Part shown: positions 16,315 to 25,035 of the stretch, one piece after another
Position numbering within the stretch: the stretch's first letter is position 1
Layout of the letters: every line of letters begins with the position of its first letter
Source: Isoptericola chiayiensis
Lineage (GTDB): Bacteria > Actinomycetota > Actinomycetes > Actinomycetales > Cellulomonadaceae
Assembly: GCF_013149805.1 (NCBI RefSeq)
Contig: NZ_JABEZT010000006.1
Span: 1-64,000, forward strand
DNA: 64,000 nt
Direction of reading: 5' to 3'
Made by a program: the position numbers and the translations under genes
Notes under the pieces: generated by a model
Seen by the model: only the letters and a program-made list of their open reading frames with translations
What the model was told of the DNA's origin: nothing
Database searches by the model: none

Positions 16315-17346
16315 ATGGACTTCGGTGTCGTCCTGCAGACCGACCCGCCCGCCTCGCGCGTCGTCGACCTCGCGCGCCAGGCCGAGAACCACGGCTTCGA
16401 CTACGCCTGGACGTTCGACTCCCACCTGCTGTGGCAGGAGCCGTTCGTCATCTACTCGGCGATGCTCGCCGCCACGCGCAGGATCACCGTCGGGCCGATG
16501 GTCACCAACCCGGCCACCCGCGACTGGACGGTGCTGGCCTCGCTGTTCGCCACGCTCAACGACATGTACGGCAACCGCACCGTGTGCGGCATCGGACGCG
16601 GCGACTCGGCGGTGCGCACCCTCAACGGCCGGCCGTCGAACCTGGCCACCCTGCGCGACGCCGTCGAGGTCATCCGCGAGCTCGGCAACTCCCGTCCGGC
16701 CACGGTGGGGGAGCGGACGGTCCAGTTCCCGTGGAGCAAGGGGTCCGCGCTGGACGTGTGGATCGCCGCGTACGGGCCCAAGGCGCTCGCGCTCACGGGC
16801 GAGGTGGGCGACGGGTTCATCCTGCAGCTCGCCGACCCCGACATCGCGGCCTGGATGATCAAGGCCGTCCGCGACTCCGCCGAGGCCGCCGGGCGGGACC
16901 CGGACGCGATCACGTTCTGCGTCGCCGCCCCCGCCTACACCGGGGACGGCTCCGCGCCCGCCGCCCGGGCGCACATGCGCGAGCAGTGCCGCTGGTTCGG
17001 CGGCATGGTCGGCAACCACGTGGCCGACATCGTGGCGCGCTACGGCACGGACTCGGCGATCCCGCAGGCGCTGACCGACTACGTCCGCGACCGCGAGGGC
17101 TACGACTACAACGAGCACGGCCGGGCCGGGAACTCGCACACGGCGTTCGTCCCGGACGAGATCGTCGAACGGTTCTGCCTGCTCGGCTCGCCGCACGAGC
17201 ACGTCGAGAAGCTGCAGGCGCTGCGCGAGCTCGGCGTCGACCAGTTCGCCCTCTACCTGCAGCACGACAACAAGGACGACACGCTGCGCACCTACGGCGA
17301 GCGCGTCATCCCGGCCATGCGCGAGCCGGTGGTGGCCAGCGCATGA
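16315..17346 (+). CDS. F420-type LLM flavin/deazaflavin oxidoreductase of the hydantoinase cluster
   Basis: A 343-residue luciferase-like TIM-barrel protein. The N-terminus MDFGVVLQTDPPASRVVDLARQAENHGFDYAWTFDSHLLWQEP and the CGIGRGDSAVRTLNGRPSNLATLRDAVEVIREL loop match the actinobacterial F420-dependent LLM subgroup (TIGR03842 as I recall it) that travels with dihydropyrimidinase. Ribosome site GGAAGGAG precedes ATG 16315. No dihydropyrimidine dehydrogenase is present nearby, so this enzyme is the best candidate for reducing uracil or thymine with F420H2. That role is inference. The stop overlaps the permease start. Confidence 0.85.
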   Translation: MDFGVVLQTDPPASRVVDLARQAENHGFDYAWTFDSHLLWQEPFVIYSAMLAATRRITVGPMVTNPATRDWTVLASLFATLNDMYGNRTVCGIGRGDSAVRTLNGRPSNLATLRDAVEVIRELGNSRPATVGERTVQFPWSKGSALDVWIAAYGPKALALTGEVGDGFILQLADPDIAAWMIKAVRDSAEAAGRDPDAITFCVAAPAYTGDGSAPAARAHMREQCRWFGGMVGNHVADIVARYGTDSAIPQALTDYVRDREGYDYNEHGRAGNSHTAFVPDEIVERFCLLGSPHEHVEKLQALRELGVDQFALYLQHDNKDDTLRTYGERVIPAMREPVVASA

Positions 17347-18203
17347 GACGTCAGGTGCTGCTGGGTGTCGCCGGCGTCGTCGCGCTGGGGCTCGCGTGGG
17401 AGGGCTACAAGCTGCTCGCGCCCGACGACGGCGTGGTGGTCGGCGAGCTGACCGTGCTGCCGCGCACGACCGACCTCGCCATGCCGCACCTGTGGGACAT
17501 GGCGGCCCGCGCCCTGGAACCGGTGAACTCGGCGACCGACGCGCTCCCGCTGTGGGTGGCGGTCCTGGTCGCCGCGGCCTTCACGCTCGGCGTGGCGGCG
17601 GTCGGCTGGGTGGTCGGCGTCGTCGTCGGGCTGGCCACCGCCACCGTCATGCAGCGGTTCCGCACCGCCGAGTCGGCCCTGCTGCCGTGGGTCGTGCTGT
17701 CCCAGACGGTGCCGCTCATCGCCCTCGCCCCGCTGGTGCGCCGCTGGGGCAGCCAGCTCGAGATCGGGGCGTTCGACTGGCAGGACTGGATGTCGGTCGC
17801 GGTCATCGCCGCCTACCTGGCGTTCTTCCCCGTGTCGATCGGTGCCCTGCGCGGGCTGTCCTCCCCGGACGCCGTGCACCTGGACCTTATGCGTTCCTAC
17901 GGCGTCGGGTGGTGGCGCACCTACCGCAGCCTGCGCCTGCCCGCCACCGTGCCGCACCTGATCCCCGCGCTGCGCCTGGCCGCCGCCAACGCCGTCATCG
18001 GCACCGTCGTCGCGGAGGTCTCCATCGGTCTGCGAGGCGGCATCGGCCGGATGATCGTCGAGTTCGGCGCCAGCGCCAGCGCCGACCCCGCCAAGCAGTG
18101 GTCGCCGATCTTCGGCGCCGTCCTCGTCGGCCTCGTCGCCGCCGGCGTCTGTGTCCTGATCGCCCGGGCGCTGGCCCGCTACCGCGTCTCGGAGGTCTCA
18201 TGA
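17343..18203 (+). CDS. ABC transporter permease (NMT1/SsuC type), first subunit
   Basis: A 286-residue permease with about six helices. The binding-protein-dependent transport signature EAA loop is visible near residues 165-215 (GALRGLSSPDAVHLDLMRSYGVGWWRTYRSLRLPATVPHLIPALRLAAANAVIGTVVAE). It pairs with the second permease at 19084 and the ATPase between them. The start overlaps the LLM stop in ATGA. The binding protein downstream suggests a flat heterocyclic substrate such as a pyrimidine. Confidence 0.87.
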   Translation: MRRQVLLGVAGVVALGLAWEGYKLLAPDDGVVVGELTVLPRTTDLAMPHLWDMAARALEPVNSATDALPLWVAVLVAAAFTLGVAAVGWVVGVVVGLATATVMQRFRTAESALLPWVVLSQTVPLIALAPLVRRWGSQLEIGAFDWQDWMSVAVIAAYLAFFPVSIGALRGLSSPDAVHLDLMRSYGVGWWRTYRSLRLPATVPHLIPALRLAAANAVIGTVVAEVSIGLRGGIGRMIVEFGASASADPAKQWSPIFGAVLVGLVAAGVCVLIARALARYRVSEVS

Positions 18204-19087
18204 ACACCCCCGCGCCCACCCGCCCGACCGCACCGTCCGCCGGTCCGGCCGACGCGCCGGCCGCCACCGGCACCGAGGCGCATGCCGCGCCCGCCGTCGA
18301 GGTCCGCGGCGTCACCCGGCGGTTCTCGTCCCGCTCCGGCGAGGTCGTCGCCCTCTCCGACGTCGACCTGACCGTCCGGGCCGGAGAGTTCGTCTCCCTC
18401 ATCGGCCCCTCCGGCTGCGGCAAGTCCACCCTGTTGCGCCTCATCGCCGACCTCGACGAGCCCACCGCCGGTGAGCTGGCCGTGTTCGGCCGGCCGCCGC
18501 GGGTGGCCCGCCAGAACCACGACTTCGGCATCGCCTTCCAGCAGGCCGGGCTGCTGCCGTGGCGCAGCGTGCGCACCAACGTCGAGCTCCCCCTGGAGCT
18601 GCACGGCGCCGGGCGGGCCGCCCGGCGTGCGCGAGCCACCGAGCTGCTGGAGATGGTGGGGCTCGCCGACTTCGCCCAGCACCTGCCGCACCAGCTCTCC
18701 GGCGGCATGCAGCAGCGCGTCGCCATCGCCCGGGCGCTGGCCGAACGGCCCAGCCTGCTGCTCATGGACGAACCCTTCGGCGCGCTGGACGAGATGACCC
18801 GCGAGCACGTCCAGACCGAGCTGCTGCGCCTGCGCGCCGAGACGGGTGCCGCCGTCGTCTTCGTCACCCACTCCATCCCCGAGGCCGTCTACCTCTCCGA
18901 CCGCGTCGTCGTGATGTCCGCCCGGCCCGGGCAGGTGCGCGAGGTCGTGCCCGTCGGGCTCGGCGCGGCCCGCGACCGCAGCGACGACGTGCGCGAGGAC
19001 GACGCCTTCTTCGACCGGGTGCGGGCCGTGCGCGAGGCGTTGCACGGCACCGACGGCACCACCCCGCGGGGGGTGGACCGGCGATGA
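18200..19087 (+). CDS. ABC transporter ATP-binding protein (SsuB/TauB type)
   Basis: A 295-residue ATPase. After an Ala/Pro-rich start of 30 residues come Walker A (LIGPSGCGKSTLLRLIADLDEPTAG), the Q-loop (FQQAGLLPWRSVRTNVELPLEL), signature LSGGMQQRVAIARAL, Walker B LLLMDEPFGALD and switch FVTHSIPEAVYLSDRVVVMSARPG. These phrases are typical of nitrate/taurine/aliphatic sulfonate and pyrimidine-precursor importers. Both ends overlap the two permease genes by four bases. Confidence 0.9.
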   Translation: MNTPAPTRPTAPSAGPADAPAATGTEAHAAPAVEVRGVTRRFSSRSGEVVALSDVDLTVRAGEFVSLIGPSGCGKSTLLRLIADLDEPTAGELAVFGRPPRVARQNHDFGIAFQQAGLLPWRSVRTNVELPLELHGAGRAARRARATELLEMVGLADFAQHLPHQLSGGMQQRVAIARALAERPSLLLMDEPFGALDEMTREHVQTELLRLRAETGAAVVFVTHSIPEAVYLSDRVVVMSARPGQVREVVPVGLGAARDRSDDVREDDAFFDRVRAVREALHGTDGTTPRGVDRR

Positions 19088-19866
19088 CCCGATCAGCGAC
19101 GACCACCTGGCGCCGCGTCGAGGTCGTCCTCGCCCCGGTCCTGCTCGGGCTGCTCGCCCTCGCGGCGTGGGAGGCCGCCGTCGTCGTCCTTGAGCTGCGC
19201 CCGTTCGTGGTGCCCAGCCCGTCGGCCATCGGCGCCGAGCTGACCGGCAACGTCGGCATCATCGCCACCGCGGCGCTCTCCACGGCGCTCAACGCCTGGT
19301 GGGGCCTGGTGATCGGCGTGGTCGGCGCGCTGGTCGCGGCCGCCGTCTCCGCCGCGGTGCGCACCCTCGACGAGATGTCGGCGCCCCTGGCCGCGGCGGC
19401 CGCCGTCGTGCCGATCGTCGCCCTCGCCCCGGTGCTGTACACGATGTTCGGCGCGAACGTCCAGACCGCGCGCGTCGCGATCGCCGCGATCGTGTCCTTC
19501 GTGCCGGTGTACGTCAACACCCTGCGCGGCCTGCGCACCGTGGCCCCCGTGCACCGCGACCTGCTGCGCGCCTACGCCGCCACCCGCCGCCAGGCCACGC
19601 TCACCGTCACCCTGCCCGGCGCGCTGCCGTTCTTCTTCAGCGGCCTGCGCGTCGCCACGTCGCTGGCCGTGATCTCCGCCCTGGTCGCCGAGTACTTCGG
19701 CGGGCCGGTGGACGGGCTGGGCAAAGCGATCACCTCGGCCGTGTCGTCCAGCAACTACCCGCTGGCCTGGGCCTACGTCGTGGGAGCCGTCGTCGTCGGG
19801 CTCCTGTTCTTCTGCGGCAGCTCCGGGCTGGAGCGGGCGGTCCTGCACCGCCGCTCCGGCCGGTGA
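19084..19866 (+). CDS. ABC transporter permease (NMT1/SsuC type), second subunit
   Basis: A 260-residue permease with about six helices. It begins with a TM segment and the common RPFVVPSPSAIGAEL motif, and carries an EAA loop near residues 140-190 (LRGLRTVAPVHRDLLRAYAATRRQATLTVTLPGALPFFFSGLRVATSLAVISALVAEYFGG). Having two different permeases suggests a heterodimeric channel. Seventy bases separate it from the binding-protein gene. Confidence 0.9.
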   Translation: MTRSATTTWRRVEVVLAPVLLGLLALAAWEAAVVVLELRPFVVPSPSAIGAELTGNVGIIATAALSTALNAWWGLVIGVVGALVAAAVSAAVRTLDEMSAPLAAAAAVVPIVALAPVLYTMFGANVQTARVAIAAIVSFVPVYVNTLRGLRTVAPVHRDLLRAYAATRRQATLTVTLPGALPFFFSGLRVATSLAVISALVAEYFGGPVDGLGKAITSAVSSSNYPLAWAYVVGAVVVGLLFFCGSSGLERAVLHRRSGR

Positions 19867-19936
19867 GCCGCACGCCGACCCCTGTTGGACCGAGCAGCAC
19901 CGACCAGCACGTCTCAGCACCCGAGAGGAACGCACC

Positions 19937-21085
19937 ATGAAGCACACCGCACGGCCCGTCGTCCGGACCGGGGCCTTGGCAGCCGCGGCAGCCCTCGCCC
20001 TGACCGCGTGCGCCGGGGAGGACGAACCCACCACGTCGGGCGACGGCGAGGAGCTGACCCCCGTCACGCTCCAGCTGCAGTGGGTCGCCCAGGCCCAGTT
20101 CGCCGGCTACTACGCCGCCCTCGACCAGGGCTTCTACGAGGACGCCGGCCTGGACGTCACGATCCAGGAGGCCGGCACCGACACCGTCCCCATCGACGTG
20201 CTCGCCGCGGGCGACGCCGACTACGCGATCTCCTGGGTGCCCAAGGTGCTCGGCTCCATCGAGCAGGGTGCCGAGGTCACCAACGTCGCCCAGGTGTTCG
20301 AACGCTCGGGGACCCTGCAGGTCGCCATGGCCGACTCCGGCATCGAGGGCCCCGAGGACCTCGCGGGCAAGAACGTCGGCTCGTGGGGCTACGGCAACGA
20401 GTGGGAGCTGTTCGCCGGCATGCAGCAGGCCGGGCTCGACACCAGCGAGGACATCACCCTGGTCCAGCAGGCGTTCGACATGAACGGGTTCCTCGCCGGG
20501 GACATCGACGCCGCCCAGGCGATGACGTACAACGAGTACGCCCAGGTGCTCGAGACGGTCAACCCCGACACCGGTGAGCTCTACCAGCCCGAGGACCTCA
20601 CGGTCATCGACTGGAACGAGGTCGGCACCGCCATGCTGCAGGACGCCGTCTGGGCCGACGCGACCCGTCTGGCCGACGACGAGGCCTACGCCGAGACCAC
20701 CGTGGACTTCATCAAGGCGTCCCTGCAGGGCTGGGCCTACGCCCGCGACAACGCCCAGGAGGCGGCCGACATCGTCACCGCCGCCGGGTCCACGCTCGGC
20801 ACCAGCCACCAGCTGTGGCAGACCAACGAGACGAACAAGCTCATCTGGCCGTCCACGTCCGGCATCGGCACCATCAACGCCGACCAGTGGCAGCAGACCG
20901 TCGACATCGCCATGAACACCCAGAACGAGACCGGCGCGACCATCATCACCAGCGAGCCGCCGGAGACCGCCTACACCAACGAGTACGTCGAGCAGGCGCT
21001 CGCCGAGCTCACCGACGAGGGCGTCGACGTCATGGGCGAGGACTTCGCCCCGATCGACGTCACCCTCAACGAGGGCGGCGAGTAG
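19937..21085 (+). CDS. NMT1/THI5-like ABC substrate-binding lipoprotein
   Basis: A 382-residue binding protein with lipobox LTAC (Cys23). The N-lobe opens with VTLQLQWVAQAQFAGYYAALDQGFYEDAGLDVTIQEAGTDTVPIDVLAAGDADYAISW, the pattern of the NMT1/THI5 family that binds pyrimidine or riboflavin precursors. ATG at 19937 follows GAGAGGAACG. A perfect long hairpin just after the stop may end or stabilise this part of the transcript. Together with hydA and its partners this argues for uptake of a pyrimidine or hydantoin. Confidence 0.88.
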   Translation: MKHTARPVVRTGALAAAAALALTACAGEDEPTTSGDGEELTPVTLQLQWVAQAQFAGYYAALDQGFYEDAGLDVTIQEAGTDTVPIDVLAAGDADYAISWVPKVLGSIEQGAEVTNVAQVFERSGTLQVAMADSGIEGPEDLAGKNVGSWGYGNEWELFAGMQQAGLDTSEDITLVQQAFDMNGFLAGDIDAAQAMTYNEYAQVLETVNPDTGELYQPEDLTVIDWNEVGTAMLQDAVWADATRLADDEAYAETTVDFIKASLQGWAYARDNAQEAADIVTAAGSTLGTSHQLWQTNETNKLIWPSTSGIGTINADQWQQTVDIAMNTQNETGATIITSEPPETAYTNEYVEQALAELTDEGVDVMGEDFAPIDVTLNEGGE

Positions 21086-21091
21086 CACCAC

Positions 21092-21137
21092 CCGTGCGTG
21101 GCGCCGCCGCCGAGATCCCCGGCGGCGCCACGCATGG
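21092..21137 (+). terminator. Strong hairpin inside the pyrimidine operon
   Basis: Arms 21096-21109 and 21120-21133 are perfectly complementary over 14 bp, and pairing extends outwards to about 18 bp with one G-U. The loop is 10 bases. It begins seven bases after the binding-protein stop and lies before the aminotransferase gene. It could be a partial terminator or a 3' stabiliser that lets the importer genes be expressed above the last two enzymes. Confidence 0.7.
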
Positions 21138-21174
21138 CCCCCCACACCACCTGGCCCTCCCGGAAGGACGACCC

Positions 21175-22515
21175 ATGCCTCCCACCGCCCCCACCGGCGC
21201 TGCACCCACCGGCGCCGCGCTCGACGACGCCGTGCTCGAGGCCGACCACCGGCACGTGCTGCACTCCTGGTCCGCCCAGGCGCACCTGCCGTCCTTCGTC
21301 GTCGCCGGCGGCGCCGGGTCGAGGGTGTGGGACCACGCCGGGACCACCTGGCTGGACTTCTCCAGCCAGCTCGTCAACACCAACATCGGCCACCAGCACC
21401 CCGCCGTGGTCGCCGCGATCAAGGAGCAGGCTGACCTGCTCACCACGGTCTCGCCCGCCACCGCCAACCGGACCCGCGGCCGCGCCGCCGAACGCGTCCT
21501 CGCCCGCGCCCCGGAGGGATTCGCCAAGGTGTTCTTCACCAACGGCGGCGCCGACGCCAACGAGAACGCCGTGCGCATGGCCCGCCTGCACACCGGCCGC
21601 GACAAGGTGATCTCCGCCTACCGCTCCTATCACGGCAACACCGGTGCCGCCGTCGTCGCCACGGGGGACTGGCGCCGCGTGCCCAACGAGTACGCGCGCG
21701 GCCACGTGCACGCCTTCGGCCCCTACCTGTACCGCTCGGAGTTCTGGGCCACCACCGAGGCCGAGGAGTGCGCCCGCGCGCTGCACCACCTCGAACGGGT
21801 CGTGCAGTGCGAGGGCCCGACGTCCGTCGCCGCGGTCCTGCTCGAGACGATCCCCGGCACCGCCGGCGTCCTCGTGCCGCCGCCCGGCTACCTGGCCGGC
21901 GTGCGCGAGATCTGCGACCGGTACGGCATCGTGCTGATCCTCGACGAGGTGATGGCCGGCTTCGGACGCACCGGGTCCTGGTTCGCCTTCGAGGCCCACG
22001 ACGTCGTGCCCGACCTGATCACCTTCGCCAAGGGCGTCAACTCGGGCTACGTGCCCGCAGGCGGCGTCCTCGTCAGCGAGGCGATCGCCGCGACCTTCGA
22101 CGAGCGGGTCTTCCCCGGCGGGCTCACCTACTCCGGGCACCCGCTGGCGATGGCCGCGATCGTCGCCGCCCTGGACGCCATGGCGGCCGAGGGAGTCGTC
22201 GAGAACGCCGCCCGGGTCGGACGCGACGTGCTCGGTCCCGGCCTCGCGGCGCTCGCGGACGAGAACCCGCTCGTCGGCGAGGTGCGGGGGACGGGGGTGT
22301 TCTGGGCGGTCGAGCTCGTCGCCGACCAGGACACCCGTGAGCCGCTGGACGCCGCGAGCGTGGCACGGATCAAGGCGCTCTGCCTCGAACGTGGTGTGCT
22401 GCCGTTCGTCGCCGAGAACCGCGTCCACGTGGTCCCGCCCTGCGTCGTGACCGACGACGAGGCGCGCGAGGGCCTCGCGGTCCTCGCCGGCGTGCTGCGC
22501 GACGTCGCCGCCTGA
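21175..22515 (+). CDS. Class III aminotransferase, likely beta-alanine transaminase
   Basis: A 446-residue PLP enzyme of the omega-amino-acid transaminase group. Visible are the TNGGADANENAVRMARLHTGRDKVISAYRSYHGNTGAA cofactor region, the LILDEVMAGFGRTGSWFAFEAHDVVPDLITFAKGVNSGYVPAGGV segment with the DEV aspartate and the PLP lysine in TFAKG, and the GLTYSGHPLA loop. Next to beta-ureidopropionase and a YdfG-like reductase, the likely substrate is beta-alanine (or 3-aminoisobutyrate), giving malonic (or methylmalonic) semialdehyde. ATG 21175 follows GGAAGGACG. Confidence 0.87.
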   Translation: MPPTAPTGAAPTGAALDDAVLEADHRHVLHSWSAQAHLPSFVVAGGAGSRVWDHAGTTWLDFSSQLVNTNIGHQHPAVVAAIKEQADLLTTVSPATANRTRGRAAERVLARAPEGFAKVFFTNGGADANENAVRMARLHTGRDKVISAYRSYHGNTGAAVVATGDWRRVPNEYARGHVHAFGPYLYRSEFWATTEAEECARALHHLERVVQCEGPTSVAAVLLETIPGTAGVLVPPPGYLAGVREICDRYGIVLILDEVMAGFGRTGSWFAFEAHDVVPDLITFAKGVNSGYVPAGGVLVSEAIAATFDERVFPGGLTYSGHPLAMAAIVAALDAMAAEGVVENAARVGRDVLGPGLAALADENPLVGEVRGTGVFWAVELVADQDTREPLDAASVARIKALCLERGVLPFVAENRVHVVPPCVVTDDEAREGLAVLAGVLRDVAA

Positions 22516-22542
22516 CCGTCCCCGAACCCGAGGAGCCCCACC

Positions 22543-23331
22543 ATGAGCACCACTCCGTCCACCCCCGCCCGCCGCGCCCTGGTCACCGGCGCGTCGTCGG
22601 GCATCGGCGCCGCCACGGTGCGCCGGCTGCGCGCCGAGGGCTGGCAGGTCGTCGCGTCCGCCCGCCGCGCGGACCGGCTGGAGGCCCTGGCCGCCGAGAC
22701 CGGGGCCGAGGCGTACCCGCTGGACGTGACCGACGAGGCGGGCGTGGCCGACCTGGTGCGGTACCTGGAGCCGACCGGCGGGCTGGACGCCGTGGTGAAC
22801 AACGCCGGGGGAGCGCTCGGCCTCGATCGGGTCGAGGACGGCGACCTGGACGGCTGGCGGCACATGTACGAGCTCAACGTGCTCGGCACGCTGCGGGTCA
22901 CCCAGGCGGTGCTGCCGCTGCTGCGTGCGTCCGCGGAGGCGTCCGGGCCCGACGGCGGCGCCGACGTCGTCGTGGTCACCTCGACCGCCGCGCACGGCGC
23001 CTACGAGGGTGGCGCCGGGTACACGGGCGTCAAGCACGCCGAACGGATGCTGTCCACGACGCTGCGCTGGGAGATCGCCGGCGAGCCGATCCGTGTCATG
23101 GAGATCGCGCCCGGCAACGTCGCGACCGAGGAGTTCTCCCTGGTGCGGTTCGACGGCGACGCCGACCGGGCGGCAGCGGTTTACGAGGGGTACCAGCCGC
23201 TGGTCGCGGACGACATCGCGGACGCGGTCGCCTGGTCCCTGACCCGGCCGGCGCACGTCAACACCGACCTGCTGATCCTGCGGCCCCGCGCCCAGGCGCA
23301 CAACCAGAAGATCGCGCGCACCGGCGTCTGA
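22543..23331 (+). CDS. SDR oxidoreductase, YdfG-like (3-hydroxy acid dehydrogenase)
   Basis: A 262-residue short-chain dehydrogenase. The nucleotide motif is TGASSGIG (residues 15-22), the ASARR after the second strand fits NADP, NNAG is present, and the catalytic Ser and YTGVK follow near residue 160. The C-terminal HVNTDLLILRPRAQ resembles the HVN...P..Q end of E. coli YdfG, which reduces malonic semialdehyde to 3-hydroxypropionate. That would complete uracil breakdown after the transaminase. Last gene of the operon, ended by a bidirectional hairpin. Confidence 0.85.
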   Translation: MSTTPSTPARRALVTGASSGIGAATVRRLRAEGWQVVASARRADRLEALAAETGAEAYPLDVTDEAGVADLVRYLEPTGGLDAVVNNAGGALGLDRVEDGDLDGWRHMYELNVLGTLRVTQAVLPLLRASAEASGPDGGADVVVVTSTAAHGAYEGGAGYTGVKHAERMLSTTLRWEIAGEPIRVMEIAPGNVATEEFSLVRFDGDADRAAAVYEGYQPLVADDIADAVAWSLTRPAHVNTDLLILRPRAQAHNQKIARTGV

Positions 23332-23350
23332 CCGGACCGACCTGCTGCGC

Positions 23351-23437
23351 CGAGATACCGCTCCGTCGCCGAGGTACCGCTGGGTCGCATCTCCGGACGT
23401 CGACCGGCCGGTATCTCGGCGACGGACCGGTATCTCG
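23351..23437. terminator. Bidirectional terminator built from duplicated units
   Basis: Arms of about 29 bases (23351-23379 and 23408-23437) pair with few mismatches around a 28-base loop. Each arm holds two copies of a CGAGRTACCG core 19 bases apart, at 23351 and 23370 and, inverted, at 23409 and 23428. It lies between converging genes, the SDR and the MFS transporter, and so can stop both. Confidence 0.75.
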
Positions 23438-23454
23438 CGAGACGGTGGTCGGTA

Positions 23455-24807
23455 TCAGGACCGGGGACGCGCCGTCAGCGCGATCACGGGCAGCACGGCC
23501 AGCGCCAGCAGTCCGCCGCCGAGGGCGAGTGCCGCGAAGCTCGACGAGGCGACGACGAAACCGGACCCCAGCCCGCCGGCGGCCCCGGCCAGCGCCACCG
23601 CGAGGTCGACGGCTCCCTGGGTCCGGGCCCTGGTCGCCAGCGGCACCGAGGTGGTCAGCAGGGCTGTGCCGGACACGAGGCCCAGGCTCCAGCCGAGGCC
23701 CAGCAGACCCAGCCCCACGGCCAGGCCGGCCGCGGACGACGGCGGCACCACCGCGGACACGACGCCGGCAGCCAGGAGCGTGGCGGCCGCACCGACGGCG
23801 ACGCGCAACGGCCCGTACCGGTCGGTCAGCCAGCCGGACAGCGGCGCGGGCAGGTACATCATCCCCACGTGCACGGCGATGACCAGTCCGGCGGTGGACA
23901 CCGCGTGCCCGTGGTGGGCCATGTGGATCGGCGTCATCGTCATGATCGCGACCATCACACCCTGCGTGAGGACCATCACCGTCCCGGCGAGCAGCACGGC
24001 GCGGCGCACCGTCAGGCCCCGCATGGCGGTGCCCGACGGCGGTGCCGCGGTGCCGCCGTCGTCCCCGGTGGGTCCGGCGGTGGCTGACGCGGAGTCCGGA
24101 GGGTCCGTGGACGGCCTCGCAGCCACCGGTGTCTCCCGCTCCCGCTCCAGCGCCCGGGACCGGGCCAGCAGCAGCGGGTCGGGGCGCAACGCAGCCCACA
24201 GCACGACCGCCGCCCCGGCGTACGCCGCGCCGCCCAGGAGGAACGGCCCGGCCAGCGCCGGGACGCCCCAGCCCTGGGCGAGCTCGCCCATGACGCCCAC
24301 GAGGTTCGGTCCGGCGACGGCCCCGACCGTGGTGGCCACGAGCACCGTGCTCACGGCGCGGGCCTGGTGGTCCGGCCGTGCCAGGTCGGCACCCGCGTAG
24401 CGGGCCTGCAGGTTCGTCGCGGTGCCCGCTCCGTAGAGCGCGAAGGCCACGAGGAGCAGCGCGACGTTCGCCACGACGGCCGCCAGCACGACGACGAACG
24501 CCCCGAGCGCCCCGACGACGTACCCGAACGTGAGGCCGGCGCGCCGCCCGTAGCGCTGCGACAGGCGGCCCACCACCAGGGCCGCGGCGGCGGACCCGCC
24601 GGTGAACAGCGCGGCGGGTACCCCGGCGAACCGTGCCGACCCGAGCAGCTCGGCCACCAGCAGGGCACCCACCGTGATTCCGGCGGCCAGCCCGGCTCCC
24701 GACAGGACCTGGGCGGCCACCAGCACGCGCAGGGTCCGGCGCTGGGTCCCGTCGGCCGACGGCGTGGCGGGACGTGCGGCACCGTGCGTGCGGTTCTCGG
24801 CACGCAT
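23455..24807 (-). CDS. MFS transporter
   Basis: A 450-residue protein with twelve hydrophobic segments. The loop motifs GRLSQRYGRRAGLTFGY (between helices 2 and 3) and SGWLTDRYGPLRVAVG (between helices 8 and 9) are the classic MFS signatures. A long charged cytoplasmic loop lies in the middle (DPLLLARSRALERERETPVAARPS...). Substrate cannot be told from sequence; drug or metabolite export is likely. It is divergent from the DinB-like gene and converges with the pyrimidine operon. Confidence 0.83.
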   Translation of the reverse strand: MRAENRTHGAARPATPSADGTQRRTLRVLVAAQVLSGAGLAAGITVGALLVAELLGSARFAGVPAALFTGGSAAAALVVGRLSQRYGRRAGLTFGYVVGALGAFVVVLAAVVANVALLLVAFALYGAGTATNLQARYAGADLARPDHQARAVSTVLVATTVGAVAGPNLVGVMGELAQGWGVPALAGPFLLGGAAYAGAAVVLWAALRPDPLLLARSRALERERETPVAARPSTDPPDSASATAGPTGDDGGTAAPPSGTAMRGLTVRRAVLLAGTVMVLTQGVMVAIMTMTPIHMAHHGHAVSTAGLVIAVHVGMMYLPAPLSGWLTDRYGPLRVAVGAAATLLAAGVVSAVVPPSSAAGLAVGLGLLGLGWSLGLVSGTALLTTSVPLATRARTQGAVDLAVALAGAAGGLGSGFVVASSSFAALALGGGLLALAVLPVIALTARPRS

Positions 24808-25035
24808 GAGGTCCTCCTCGGGGTTCGCGACCGGGGGTCGCCGGCCGGCGGGGTGCGGGCGTCGGACCGACAGTACGACGCGCCGGGGCGGGTGGGCCGT
24901 ACCGGTCGCTCGTTCGGCAGGAGTTCACCGCGGGACGGCAGGATCTGCCCTGCGCCGATGAGTTCTGTCGCCCCGAGCCGTCCGTCACACGGGCGGGCGC
25001 GAGGTCCGTGACGACCGGTGGAGAGGAGCCGATCT

